Source: Amycolatopsis alba DSM 44262 (lineage in GTDB: Bacteria; Actinomycetota; Actinomycetes; Mycobacteriales; Pseudonocardiaceae). From it: a stretch of DNA of 64,000 bases. The stretch is from contig NZ_KB913032.1 of the NCBI RefSeq assembly GCF_000384215.1, positions 3,117,665 through 3,181,664 on the forward strand. The letters are read 5' to 3'. This document shows positions 1 to 8,095 of the stretch, one piece after another (position 1 is the first letter of the stretch; every line of letters begins with the position of its first letter). The position numbers and the translations under genes are program-made. Under the pieces are notes generated by a model, which ran no database searches, was not told the DNA's origin, and saw only the letters and a program-made list of their open reading frames with translations.

Positions 1-529
1 CTCGCGCTTCGTCAGGGACCCGGACGGGCTCCGCGCCCATCTCCATGGTCAGCGCTTCACCGACGTTCCATGCCGCTTCGTCACCCTCTGTGGCAGTGAC
101 GCCGACGCTGCAGGCGGCCAGTCTGTCGAGGTCTTCGGCGCGGCCGGTGAAGGTCATCACGGGGTGCAGGGCCAGCGGGAGCGCCCCGGCTTCGGCTGCG
201 GGCGCGAGGACGTCGATACCGTGCGCCCCGGAGGTGTGCACGACGATCTGTCCCGGCCGCAGCGAACCGGTGGCGACGAAGCCGCGCACCATCCCGGCGA
301 GCGCGTCGTCGGGCAGGGCCAGCAGGACCAGATCGGCCCGGCGGGCGACCTCGTCGGGCGGCAGGAGGGGGACGTCGGGGAGCAGTTGCTCGGCACGGCG
401 CACCGAAGCGCCGGAAAGGCCCGACGCGGCGACGACGGCGTGCCCGGCCCTCGCGAGCGCGGCGCCGACGACGCTGCCGACCCGGCCGGCGGAAATGACG
501 CCGACGGCCAGTCGAGCGGGCCTCATCAT
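1..529 (-). CDS. Rossmann-fold / DUF2520 protein (partial, C-terminus beyond window)
   Basis: The reading frame is open from an ATG at 529 to the left edge. It begins MRPARLAVGVISAGRVGSV, a nucleotide-binding Rossmann start (GxxxAGxxG). A second segment reads LVLLALPDDALAGMV, typical of the NADP-binding half of 6-phosphogluconate-dehydrogenase-like proteins, followed by ALHPVMTFTG as in Rossmann/DUF2520 proteins. The family has no firmly established reaction. In mycobacteria the matching protein (Rv3603c) lies directly upstream of panC-panD, so a link to pantothenate synthesis is an inference from position. An in-frame ATG also exists at 589 and would add 20 residues; I prefer 529 because the fold starts there. 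Confidence 0.75.
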   Translation of the reverse strand, partial: MMRPARLAVGVISAGRVGSVVGAALARAGHAVVAASGLSGASVRRAEQLLPDVPLLPPDEVARRADLVLLALPDDALAGMVRGFVATGSLRPGQIVVHTSGAHGIDVLAPAAEAGALPLALHPVMTFTGRAEDLDRLAACSVGVTATEGDEAAWNVGEALTMEMGAEPVRVPDEAR

Positions 530-675
530 GGCGCGCGCCAGTGGACGCTCATGGTCGAAACTCCTCAAGTTCGTTCCAGTCCCGCTCATGGTCGCGGGTA
601 CCGGACGACGGCGCGAGAGTAACCCTCCGGCCCGCGTCTGAAACGGCCCTCGTGACCAGCTTCACCTGACCGAGG

Positions 676-1845
676 TCACCCGCGCGGAGCACCGTCCGCC
701 AGCCGCACGGCCTCGGCCCGCGAGGTCTTGAGCACCTGCAGCAGTTCGCGCTGCCGCTGTTTTCCCTCGTCGGTGAGCTTCCGGCCGCGCCGCAGGAACG
801 CGAGCTCGGTCACGCTGGCCTGGTAACGGCCGACAGCCTTCGCCGCGTCCCGGCCCGACTGTTTCCTCGCCTGTTTCCGCCACGACCGCCGTCCGGACAG
901 GCTGGCCAGCAGGGTCACCTCGGACGGCGCGATCCAGCGCGCGTCGACCATCATCGGCAACGCGGCCGCGACGATCCGCTGCTCGCGGCGCCGCTGCATG
1001 ACCACCACCGAGAAGACCCCGATGAACAACGGCACCATGATCAGGAAGTAGACGTTCAGGAAGGTCTTGGCGCCGCCGAGCAGCGCGGCACCGTTCCACA
1101 GCGCGTGCAGCAGCACGGCGACGAGGTAGCCGCCGATCGGCGCCAGGATCCGCAGCGAGCGGACCTTGGTGCTCGCGGCGACACCGAGCCCGATCCCGGT
1201 CATCACGGCGAACAGCGGATGCGTGAACGGGGAAAGCACACCGCGGAGGAAGAACGCCGCGAGCACACCGGCGCTCGTGCCGTCGCCGAAGCCGTACTCG
1301 GCGAAGGCGCGGCCGAAGTAGTAGATGTTCTCGGTGAAGGCGAACCCCGCCGCGGTGAACCCGGCGTAGACGATGCCGTCCACGACACCGTCGAACTCGC
1401 TCGGGCGGCGCCACCACAGCAAGAGGATGAAGGCGGCCTTCGCGGCCTCCTCGACCAGCGGCGCGGAGACCAGGCCGCTGATCTTGCCTCCTCCGCCACT
1501 GCCGAGCAGCAGGTCACCGACGGCCTCGGCGCCGCTGTTGAGCAGCAGCGCGATGATCGTCGCGACGCACGCGCCCCAGACGAAGGACAGCAGCAGGAGC
1601 TTCGGCGGTTCCGGTTCCCAGCGGTCGACCCACAGGAAGGCGGTCACCACCACGGCGACCGGGACCAGCGCCGCGAGCACGCCGATCGTCACCGCGGGCA
1701 GGCCGACCTTCTCGGTCACCGTGCCGAAGACGAACAGCCCGCACAGCGCGACGGCGATCAGCCCGAGCACCGGCAGCAGCACGGTGATCGACCGGGACCG
1801 GCGGGCCCGTTCGGAACCGGGCGCCGGGGAGGAAGGCTCGCTCAC
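676..1845 (-). CDS. PrsW-family intramembrane metalloprotease
   Basis: This 389-residue protein has a short basic N-terminus and about eight hydrophobic segments. The PrsW signatures are visible: the EEAAK motif at about residues 132-136, FTENIYYF around 170-177, a conserved His in SPFTHPLFAV near 209, and a last conserved His in LLHALWN near 247. These acidic and His residues form the membrane-embedded metal site in the family. Bacillus PrsW cleaves an anti-sigma factor; the substrate here is unknown and no sigma/anti-sigma pair lies nearby. The basic C-terminal 100 residues are predicted cytosolic. The gene lies between the DUF2520 and DUF6779 genes, which are neighbours in mycobacteria, so it looks like a lineage-specific insertion. 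Confidence 0.88.
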   Translation of the reverse strand: MSEPSSPAPGSERARRSRSITVLLPVLGLIAVALCGLFVFGTVTEKVGLPAVTIGVLAALVPVAVVVTAFLWVDRWEPEPPKLLLLSFVWGACVATIIALLLNSGAEAVGDLLLGSGGGGKISGLVSAPLVEEAAKAAFILLLWWRRPSEFDGVVDGIVYAGFTAAGFAFTENIYYFGRAFAEYGFGDGTSAGVLAAFFLRGVLSPFTHPLFAVMTGIGLGVAASTKVRSLRILAPIGGYLVAVLLHALWNGAALLGGAKTFLNVYFLIMVPLFIGVFSVVVMQRRREQRIVAAALPMMVDARWIAPSEVTLLASLSGRRSWRKQARKQSGRDAAKAVGRYQASVTELAFLRRGRKLTDEGKQRQRELLQVLKTSRAEAVRLADGAPRG

Positions 1846-1921
1846 AGCGGGTCACCCTACCGTCGGTACGGGACAGGAGCGGGACGTGGAGCTGAAGTCC
1901 GAGACAGTACCGGCCGCACGC

Positions 1922-2037
1922 GTGAACCCGCCCGGCCGAAGGCCCCGCCATCGCGGTGGCAGGGCGCCCGGCCTCGAAAAGGCGACTGGACCGACCGGCG
2001 AGCGCCCTGCCGACGTCGATCGCGGTGGCGGGTTCAC
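1922..2037. repeat. Nested long-range inverted repeats in intergenic region
   Basis: Between the DUF6779 stop and the PrsW start lie two nested inverted repeats. The outer arms are gtgaacccgcc (1922-1932) and its exact complement at 2027-2037. The inner arms are ggcagggcgc (1958-1967) and its complement at 2002-2011. A direct repeat atcgcggtggc occurs at about 1950 and 2019. The transcript could fold into a long multi-stem structure. It could be the terminator of the DUF6779 gene or a structured leader of prsW. I do not recognise a known RNA family. Confidence 0.5.
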
Positions 2038-2053
2038 CTGATCGGATGCGCGC

Positions 2054-4099
2054 CTAGTCCTCCGCACGCCGCCTGCGCCGCGGGGTGGACTCGTTCGCGC
2101 CGTTGGCGGCGAGCAGGTCCATCACCGAACGGCCGGAAGCGTGGGAGCCGGCGTCGGGCGCCTCCTGACGGCTGTGCGAAGACCCGTTGCGGGACGGTGC
2201 CTCGTCCTCCGGCTTCGCCCGCCTACCGCCGTGACGGCCGCCTGCGGACTCGGTGCCCTGCCAGGCCGGGGGCTCGCCGTCCGGACGGCGGCGGCGGCCG
2301 CCACCGGTGGGTTCCGGGGCGCTCGGGGCCGGGGTGATCGAGACCGAGGAGTCCTCGGCGGCCCGGCGACGGCGTCCGCCGCCGTTCTGCGTCACCCGGA
2401 GCTCTTCGGGCAGCGTCGGGTTGACCGCGGGCGGCTCCTCCGCGGGCGAACCGTGCCGCGACGGCGCCTCGGCGGCCGGACGGCGCACAGGTTCGGGCTC
2501 GGGCGGCCGCACGGGCTCGGCCCGGCGAGGAGGCTCGGCCACGACCGGGATCGACAGCGGGGTCGGGGGCTCCGGATCACGACGCGGTTCAGGGCGCGGC
2601 TCCGGCCGGGGCAGGGAAGCCGACGGCTGGGGCTGAGGCTTGGGCTGGGGCGGCGGTGTGGGGCGCAGCCGGTCCTGGAAGTCGTCCTTCCGGGGGAACG
2701 CGGCGCTCAGGTCGGAGACCGGGCGCTCCTGCGTCCACGACGGCTTCCACTCGCCGGTGGCCTCCATCGGCTCCGCCGCGGCGGGTTTGTTCGCGGGCGG
2801 CGGCGTGTCACCGGCCGGGCGGGACCGCTCGACCGGCTTCATACCCGGCCGGGTCAGCCCGAGCTCACGGTTCGGCCGCGGACGGTCCGGTTCGACCTTC
2901 TTGACCGGCTTCGCCTGCGCGGCGGGCTTCACCGGCGGCGTCTGGGCACGGGTCGGCTCTTCCGGCCGTGTGGCGGGCGGGCGCTGCACGGTGCCCGCGT
3001 CGAGCCGCTGCTGCAGTGAGGCCTGCTGCGGGCGGCGGGGCGGTTCGGCGCGCTGGGGCTCCGGACGCGGTTCGGGGCGGGCTTCGGGGCGTTTGGGCTG
3101 CCTGGCGATGGTGGGCATCGACGGCTGCGAGACCTCCGCGCGGGAGACGCCCGGCATGGACGGGCGGGACACCTCGGCCGGGGTCACCGGCGGCGGGGTC
3201 TTGCGCCGGTCGTCGACCCTCGGCATCGGCCGCGAGATCTCGGCGGGCGACATACCGGGGTTGGACATTTCGAGTCGTTCGCGGCGGGCGGCCTCCGCGG
3301 CGAGTGCTTCCGCCGCCTTCGAGGCGCGGGCGTCCGCCTTGCGCATACTGCGGCGAGTCGATTCGTCGACCGGCTTCGGCCGGGGGACCTGACTGCTCTG
3401 GCCGTAGCCACCGGTGCCGTTGACCTGGCCGTTCGCCGGTTTACGGCGGGCGGCGGCCGGGGTCCCGGCCCGCGCGGACGCGGGTTCGAGGACGCGGTCG
3501 ATCATCTCGGTCGGGCGCTCGCGTTCGCGTTCACGCTCTTCGACGTCGATCGTGGTGCTCTTGGCCGCCATCAGCTGGGGTTTGCCGTTGCCGTTCTCGG
3601 ACCCCGCGCTCATCAGCTGCTTGTTGTCGAGGGACCGCATCCGGGTGGCCTGCGCGGTGAGCGCGACACGTTCGAGGAGGACCTCGCCGCCACCGAAGAG
3701 CGACTGGAGGCTCTCACGCAGAGCGCTCACCTCGGCTCTGAGCGCTTCGAGCTCGTCCTGGGAGCGGGTCTCGGCGGCCTGCCGGTTCTCCGCTTCCATC
3801 TCCAGCTCGAACTCGCGGCGGGCGGCGATCTCGCGTTCCAGTTCCAGCTCGTAGACGGCCTGTGCCTCGGCGACGGCGTCCTCGCTGTGGGACACGTGCT
3901 TCCGGTATCGGACCGCCAGGAACGCACCGATCAAGGCGGCCCACAGCGCCGCGACGATCCCCAGCCGCAAGTAGCGGAGGTCGTCGGAAAGCACCAATGC
4001 GAGAGTCGCGCCGACGGCGAGAACCAAGCCGACGACAAGCCACGGCCTACCCGCAAGGCGGCCGCGCGAGTCGTCACCCACCCCGGTCATGCCCAACAC
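2054..4099 (-). CDS. DUF6779-type membrane protein with coiled coil and Pro-rich tail
   Basis: The protein has 681 residues. Two membrane segments lie at about residues 20-38 and 45-63. A charged Glu/Arg-rich coiled-coil stretch follows (about 73-150, with ELELEREIAARREFELEME). The remaining 500 residues are Pro/Arg/Glu-rich and probably disordered, ending in an Arg cluster (PRRRRRAED). The architecture matches the Ala/Arg/Pro-rich transmembrane protein that follows the folate genes in mycobacteria (Rv3604c) and the DUF6779 annotation in Pseudonocardiaceae. A cytosolic scaffolding role is a guess; no enzyme motif is present. The start is GTG at 4099 with an AGAAGG box just upstream; an ATG at 4090 is an alternative. 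Confidence 0.75.
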   Translation of the reverse strand: MLGMTGVGDDSRGRLAGRPWLVVGLVLAVGATLALVLSDDLRYLRLGIVAALWAALIGAFLAVRYRKHVSHSEDAVAEAQAVYELELEREIAARREFELEMEAENRQAAETRSQDELEALRAEVSALRESLQSLFGGGEVLLERVALTAQATRMRSLDNKQLMSAGSENGNGKPQLMAAKSTTIDVEERERERERPTEMIDRVLEPASARAGTPAAARRKPANGQVNGTGGYGQSSQVPRPKPVDESTRRSMRKADARASKAAEALAAEAARRERLEMSNPGMSPAEISRPMPRVDDRRKTPPPVTPAEVSRPSMPGVSRAEVSQPSMPTIARQPKRPEARPEPRPEPQRAEPPRRPQQASLQQRLDAGTVQRPPATRPEEPTRAQTPPVKPAAQAKPVKKVEPDRPRPNRELGLTRPGMKPVERSRPAGDTPPPANKPAAAEPMEATGEWKPSWTQERPVSDLSAAFPRKDDFQDRLRPTPPPQPKPQPQPSASLPRPEPRPEPRRDPEPPTPLSIPVVAEPPRRAEPVRPPEPEPVRRPAAEAPSRHGSPAEEPPAVNPTLPEELRVTQNGGGRRRRAAEDSSVSITPAPSAPEPTGGGRRRRPDGEPPAWQGTESAGGRHGGRRAKPEDEAPSRNGSSHSRQEAPDAGSHASGRSVMDLLAANGANESTPRRRRRAED

Positions 4100-4159
4100 C
4101 GTACCTTCTAGTAATCCGAACGAGACCTAGTCGGTACTTCGAGCGGTGCCTCTCGAGCG

Positions 4160-4621
4160 TTAACCGGTCGGCTCGGGATCGCGGTCCCGATCACTGCCTT
4201 CGGGGGTCCGGCAGCAGTGTTCGAGCCACAAAGCCGCAGCTACCAGCGCCACCGAGCTGACGATCCCGACGGTCGCCGAGCGGAGATCACCGCTCGCCGC
4301 GAGGAGTTCGTCACGTCGCGGAAAAAGATACGCGAAAGCCGCCAGCCAGACCCCCGTCATGGCGGACCCGGCGAGTGAGGAGGCCTTGGCGAGCGCCACC
4401 GATCGGGCGACGGAGATCGCGGACAGCACCCGGCCCTCCTTGATCCGCGAACGGACGATGAAGGCGAGTACGGCCTCGCAGAGCGCGAGGACGAACAGCG
4501 TGATCCCGGCGAAGAGCGGAAGCGCGGGGATCGAGCCGTAGGCGACCTGGAAGACCAGATAGACCAGGACCAAACCCAGGAGGCCGGCCACCGCCAGCTC
4601 ACGTGGCCGGGTGAAGTGCAT
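4160..4621 (-). CDS. DUF3180 small membrane protein
   Basis: The protein has 153 residues and four hydrophobic helices in two pairs (about residues 10-30, 36-56, 80-100 and 115-133). The charged C-terminus is short. Length, topology and position fit the DUF3180 family, which normally lies directly behind folK in actinobacteria (Rv3605c in M. tuberculosis). No catalytic residues are recognisable and the function is unknown. Here it is separated from folK by a divergently read MerR gene, so it must have its own promoter in the 60-bp gap before 4682. That gap holds the MerR palindrome, so this gene may share the regulator. Confidence 0.78.
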   Translation of the reverse strand: MHFTRPRELAVAGLLGLVLVYLVFQVAYGSIPALPLFAGITLFVLALCEAVLAFIVRSRIKEGRVLSAISVARSVALAKASSLAGSAMTGVWLAAFAYLFPRRDELLAASGDLRSATVGIVSSVALVAAALWLEHCCRTPEGSDRDRDPEPTG

Positions 4622-4643
4622 GGTCCAACGCTACCTGGCAGGC

Positions 4644-4682
4644 TTGACTCTCCACCCACTGGAGAGTCGACGATGAAGCATA
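4644..4682 (+). promoter_or_regulatory. MerR-type promoter/operator, probably leaderless
   Basis: A perfect palindrome, gactctcca - 5 bp - tggagagtc (4646-4668), overlaps a -35 hexamer ttgact (4644-4649). A 19-bp spacer follows and then a -10-like gacgat (4669-4674). The long spacer with the dyad between the two hexamers is the hallmark of promoters twisted open by MerR proteins. Transcription would begin about 7 bp after the -10, at the ATG at 4682, giving a leaderless message. The gene is most likely autoregulated, and the divergent DUF3180 gene may be affected as well. Confidence 0.8.
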
Positions 4683-5623
4683 TGGGCACGTCAGCGGTCT
4701 TCACCATCGGGGAACTGGCCAAACGAACCGGCCTGCCGGTGAAGACCATCCGCTTCTACTCCGACGAAGGGCTCCTGCCACCGACAGACCGCACCGACTC
4801 CGGCTACCGCCTCTACGACGCCACCGCGATGGCGCGCCTGGAGCTGGTCCGGACGCTGCGGGAACTCGGGCTGGGGCTCGCGGACGTGGAACGGGCGCTG
4901 ACCAGGGAAGCGACCATCGGGGACCTCGCGGTCCAGCACGTCGCCGCCCTGGACGAGCAGATCCGGCGGCTGGAACTGCGCCGCGCGGTCCTGCGAGCGG
5001 TGGCCAAACGGGACTCACCACTGGAGGAGGTCGAACTGATGAACAAACTCGCGTCGATGTCGGACGAAGACCGCAAACGTTTGCTCGACGAGTTCTGGGC
5101 GGACATGGTCGAAGGGCTCGAACTGGATCCGCAGTTCTACGAGCGGATGCGTTCGGCGAAACCGGAGCTGCCCGACGACCCGACGCCCGAACAGCTGGAG
5201 GCGTGGATCGAGTTCGCGGAACTCGTGCAGGACGACGAGTTCCGCGCGTCCATCCGCCGGATGAGCGAGTGGCACTCGCAGCTGCGGAAGCAGGACGGGG
5301 CGGACTTCGGCGAGAAGCAGCAGGAGCTGTGGATGGCGTGGAGCGCGAAGGCGTCCGAAGCGCTCGAAGCAGGCATCTCGCCGGACTCGCCCGAAGGCCG
5401 GGAACTGGCGGAGACGATCTTCACGCAGTCTTCGCGGAACGGACGGGACCCGGCCGACCCGGCCTGGCGGAAGCGGCTGACCGACGGGATGGTGATCAGC
5501 TACGACCCGCGCGCCGAGCGGTACTGGATGCTGCTGGGGAAGATGAACGGCTGGCCGTCGTTCCCCTCGCAGATGCCGCAGGGCGAGTGGATCATCGCCG
5601 CCCTGCGCTCCGCGCTGGGGTAG
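4682..5623 (+). CDS. MerR-family transcriptional regulator
   Basis: The N-terminal 70 residues form a winged helix-turn-helix of the MerR type: FTIGELAKRTGLPVKTIRFY, then a second helix pair with DSGYRLYD and LRELGLGLADVERAL. A dimerisation helix follows (about residues 85-115). The remaining 200 residues are acidic and helical and do not resemble a TipAS thiopeptide domain or a metal-binding loop (no Cys cluster), so the ligand is unknown. The ATG at 4682 is chosen because the upstream ATG at 4673 overlaps the predicted -10 box. The gene interrupts the usual folK-DUF3180 order and is read against both neighbours. Confidence 0.85.
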   Translation: MGTSAVFTIGELAKRTGLPVKTIRFYSDEGLLPPTDRTDSGYRLYDATAMARLELVRTLRELGLGLADVERALTREATIGDLAVQHVAALDEQIRRLELRRAVLRAVAKRDSPLEEVELMNKLASMSDEDRKRLLDEFWADMVEGLELDPQFYERMRSAKPELPDDPTPEQLEAWIEFAELVQDDEFRASIRRMSEWHSQLRKQDGADFGEKQQELWMAWSAKASEALEAGISPDSPEGRELAETIFTQSSRNGRDPADPAWRKRLTDGMVISYDPRAERYWMLLGKMNGWPSFPSQMPQGEWIIAALRSALG

Positions 5624-5702
5624 CAAGGGACCTTTGCTATCGCCCTCCGGCACTCACGACCGCCCTGAGCACCGCCTCCCCGCCCGGTCTGCCACCAGGG
5701 CC

Positions 5703-5759
5703 GTGTCGCGAAAGCCACTTTCGCGACGTCTGGTGTCCCGAAAGTGGCTTTCGCGACAC
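5703..5759. terminator. Bidirectional hairpin, nested-palindrome type
   Basis: Two 21-bp arms (5703-5723 and 5739-5759) are exact complements with a 15-nt loop. Each arm contains its own palindrome, gcgaaag-cca-ctttcgc. The element sits between the convergent MerR and folK genes, so it can terminate both. No T-run follows, as is common for actinobacterial terminators. The same core recurs at 24550-24602. Confidence 0.75.
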
Positions 5760-5795
5760 GCCGCCCGGCCCGCCACCGCCGCGATTGCGTGGGGG

Positions 5796-6293
5796 TCAGG
5801 CGCGAGCGAGGGGGAGGGAGGTCAGCCGGACCGAGTCGCGGTCCGAAGCGGGGCGGGCGGCGAGAAGGTCGGCAACGGGACCGTGGCCGGGGAGCACCGC
5901 GGCGGGCTCGATCTCCAGCCAGGGGATCAGCACGCTCGCGCGCTCCGGCGTGCCGGGATGGGGAAGCAGCAACTGGGGGTCGTCGGAGCGGACCCCGTCC
6001 ACGGTCACGATGTCGACGTCCAGCGTGCGCGGTCCCCACCGGACCTCGCGCACGCGTCCGGCGGCCTGCTCGGCGGCCTGCCCGGCGCGCAGCCAGTCCC
6101 AGTGATCGCGCGCCGGATCGTCGACCAGGACGACGGCGTTGAGGAAGTCCGGCTGGTCCTCGACACCCCACGCCTTCGTCTCGTACACCGACGACACCGC
6201 GACGACAGCCGGGCGCACGGCGTCGACGGCGGACTGAAGGAACGCGAGCCGGTCCCCCAGATTCGACCCGAGCGAAAGCAGCGCGCGGCTCAT
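5796..6293 (-). CDS. folK: 2-amino-4-hydroxy-6-hydroxymethyldihydropteridine pyrophosphokinase
   Basis: FolK transfers pyrophosphate from ATP to 6-hydroxymethyl-dihydropterin, giving the substrate used by FolP. The 165-residue length is normal. The N-terminus [12 protein letters not shown] and the HPPK signature [12 protein letters not shown] with its metal-binding Asp pair are present, as is [13 protein letters not shown] further on. The ATG at 6293 overlaps the folB stop by four bases (ATGA), so translation is coupled. It is the last gene of the ftsH-fol operon and ends before the hairpin at 5703-5759. Confidence 0.95.
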   Translation of the reverse strand: MSRALLSLGSNLGDRLAFLQSAVDAVRPAVVAVSSVYETKAWGVEDQPDFLNAVVLVDDPARDHWDWLRAGQAAEQAAGRVREVRWGPRTLDVDIVTVDGVRSDDPQLLLPHPGTPERASVLIPWLEIEPAAVLPGHGPVADLLAARPASDRDSVRLTSLPLARA

Positions 6294-6649
6294 CGCTCCC
6301 GCCGCACCGTGACGGCGACGTCGTCGAAGTTCAGCGGGATCGGCGCGGACGGTTTGTGCACCGTCACCTCGACGGCGGTCAGCCGCTCGTCGCGCAGCAC
6401 CTCGTCGGCGATCTTCCCGGCGACACTCTCGATGAGGTCGTACGGCTCGCCCGCCACGATCCCGGCGGCGAGTTCGGCGAGTTCGCCGTAGTGCAGCGTC
6501 TTGGTCAGGTCGTCGGACGCGGCGGCCGGGCCGAGGTCCAGCCACACCACGATGTCGACGACGAACTCCTGGCCGTCGCGCTTCTCGTGGTCGAAGACCC
6601 CGTGCCTGCCGAAGACCCTCAAGCCGGTCAACGTGATCCGGTCAGACAA
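6290..6649 (-). CDS. folB: Dihydroneopterin aldolase
   Basis: FolB converts 7,8-dihydroneopterin to 6-hydroxymethyl-7,8-dihydropterin and glycolaldehyde in folate synthesis. The 119-residue protein has the family start [21 protein letters not shown], with the GxxGV/H region that binds the pterin, and ends with the VTVHKP segment containing the conserved Lys. The start is a TTG at 6649, lying 8 bases inside the end of folP; no ATG fits. The 3' end overlaps folK (ATGA). Cytosolic, normally an octamer in this family. Confidence 0.93.
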   Translation of the reverse strand: MSDRITLTGLRVFGRHGVFDHEKRDGQEFVVDIVVWLDLGPAAASDDLTKTLHYGELAELAAGIVAGEPYDLIESVAGKIADEVLRDERLTAVEVTVHKPSAPIPLNFDDVAVTVRRER

Positions 6650-7484
6650 CGGGACTCCCCTTCCGCCAAGCCGCCGCGACGGTCACGGCGTCGATACTCG
6701 CGCCGACCTCGTGCACCCGCACACCCCACGCGCCTGCCGCGGCGGCGAGCGCGGACACGGCCGCGGTCGCGTTCTCGCGACAGTCCGGCGGAGCGGGTGT
6801 CCCGTCCTTTCCGGACAGGAGGCGGCCGAGGAAGCGTTTTCGCGATGCGCCGACGAGAATCGGGAAACCCAGGGGCAGAAAGGAACCCAGGCCGTTCAGC
6901 AGCGCCCAGTCGTGTTCGGCGTTCTTCGCGAACCCGAGCCCTGGGTCGAGCACGATCGCATCGCTGTCGACGCCTGCCGCGACCGCTTCGTCCACTCGGG
7001 ACAGCAGCTCGTCGCGCACGTCCGCGACGACGTCCGCATAGGACGCCAGCGCGTTCATGTCCTTGCTGTGCCCGCGCCAGTGCATCAGCACATACGGCAC
7101 CCCGGTCTCGGCGGCGACCTTCGCCATGTCCGGATCGGCCAGCCCCCCGGAGACGTCGTTGATGACGGACGCGCCCGCCTCGACGGCGGCGAGGGCGACC
7201 TCGGCGCGGGTGGTGTCCACCGACATCGTGACACCGTCGGCGGCGAGGGAGCGGATCACCGGCATGATCCGGGAAATCTCGGTCTCGGCGTCCACTCGGG
7301 ACGCCCCCGGCCGCGTCGACTCCCCGCCGACGTCGATCAGGTCCGCGCCACGCGCCCACATCTCGTGCGCGTGCTCCAGCGCCTGCTCGACGCCGAGGTA
7401 GCGGCCGCCGTCGGAGAAGGAATCGGGCGTGACGTTGAGGATGCCCATCACCGCGCACCGGCCGGGCCGGGGCAGGGCGGTCAT
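6642..7484 (-). CDS. folP: Dihydropteroate synthase
   Basis: FolP joins p-aminobenzoate to the pterin pyrophosphate made by FolK; it is the sulfonamide target. The 280-residue TIM barrel shows all the signatures: [14 protein letters not shown] (pterin loop 1), [11 protein letters not shown] (loop 2, with Ser/Thr/Arg), [19 protein letters not shown] and GASRKRFLG. No deviation is visible at the usual sulfonamide-resistance positions, though no alignment was run. The ATG at 7484 overlaps the folE stop (ATGA). Confidence 0.96.
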   Translation of the reverse strand: MTALPRPGRCAVMGILNVTPDSFSDGGRYLGVEQALEHAHEMWARGADLIDVGGESTRPGASRVDAETEISRIMPVIRSLAADGVTMSVDTTRAEVALAAVEAGASVINDVSGGLADPDMAKVAAETGVPYVLMHWRGHSKDMNALASYADVVADVRDELLSRVDEAVAAGVDSDAIVLDPGLGFAKNAEHDWALLNGLGSFLPLGFPILVGASRKRFLGRLLSGKDGTPAPPDCRENATAAVSALAAAAGAWGVRVHEVGASIDAVTVAAAWRKGSPVV

Positions 7485-8095
7485 CGACGCCCCTTGATCA
7501 GGTCCAGCGCCTCCGCCCGCGAGGACGCCGAAGACTGCAGCAGACCGCGCACGGCCGACGTCGTCGTCCTGGCGCCGGGTTTGCGGATGCCGCGCATGGC
7601 CATGCAGAGATGCTCGGCCTCGACCACGACGATCGCGCCGCGGGGCGCGAGTTTGCGCATGAGCGCGTCGGCGACCTGGGAGGTGAGCCGCTCCTGGACC
7701 TGCGGGCGCTTGGCGTAGAGGTCGACGAGGCGGGCCAGTTTGGACAGGCCGGTGACCTTGCCGTGGCCGTTCGGGATGTAGCCGACGTGGGCGACGCCGT
7801 GAAACGGGACCAGGTGGTGTTCACAGGTTGAAAACATCGGGATGTCCGTGACGAGGACGAGTTCTTCGTGCGCCTCGTCGAACGTGCGGTCCAGGACGTG
7901 ATCCGGCTCGGTGTAGAGCCCGGCGAACATTTCCCGGTAAGCGCGAGCGACCCGAGCCGGGGTCTCCAAGAGACCGTCCCGGTCCGGGTCCTCACCACAG
8001 GCGAGCAGGAGTTCGCGTACGGCTTTCTCGGCCCGGTCCTGGTCGAAGACCGGGCTTTCGCCGTTAACGCTTGGTGTCGTCCTGTCCGTCGTCAC
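7481..8095 (-). CDS. folE: GTP cyclohydrolase I
   Basis: FolE opens and rearranges GTP to dihydroneopterin triphosphate, the first committed step of folate synthesis. The 204-residue protein carries the zinc and substrate motifs CEHHLVPF and [16 protein letters not shown], and [21 protein letters not shown]. The start is read as GTG at 8095, which has a GAAGGA box 10 bases upstream and gives the length usual for actinobacterial FolE. It therefore begins 32 bases inside the end of ftsH in another frame, an unusually long overlap that implies coupled translation. The much longer frame upstream of 8095 is a shadow of ftsH. Confidence 0.94.
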   Translation of the reverse strand: MTTDRTTPSVNGESPVFDQDRAEKAVRELLLACGEDPDRDGLLETPARVARAYREMFAGLYTEPDHVLDRTFDEAHEELVLVTDIPMFSTCEHHLVPFHGVAHVGYIPNGHGKVTGLSKLARLVDLYAKRPQVQERLTSQVADALMRKLAPRGAIVVVEAEHLCMAMRGIRKPGARTTTSAVRGLLQSSASSRAEALDLIKGRR

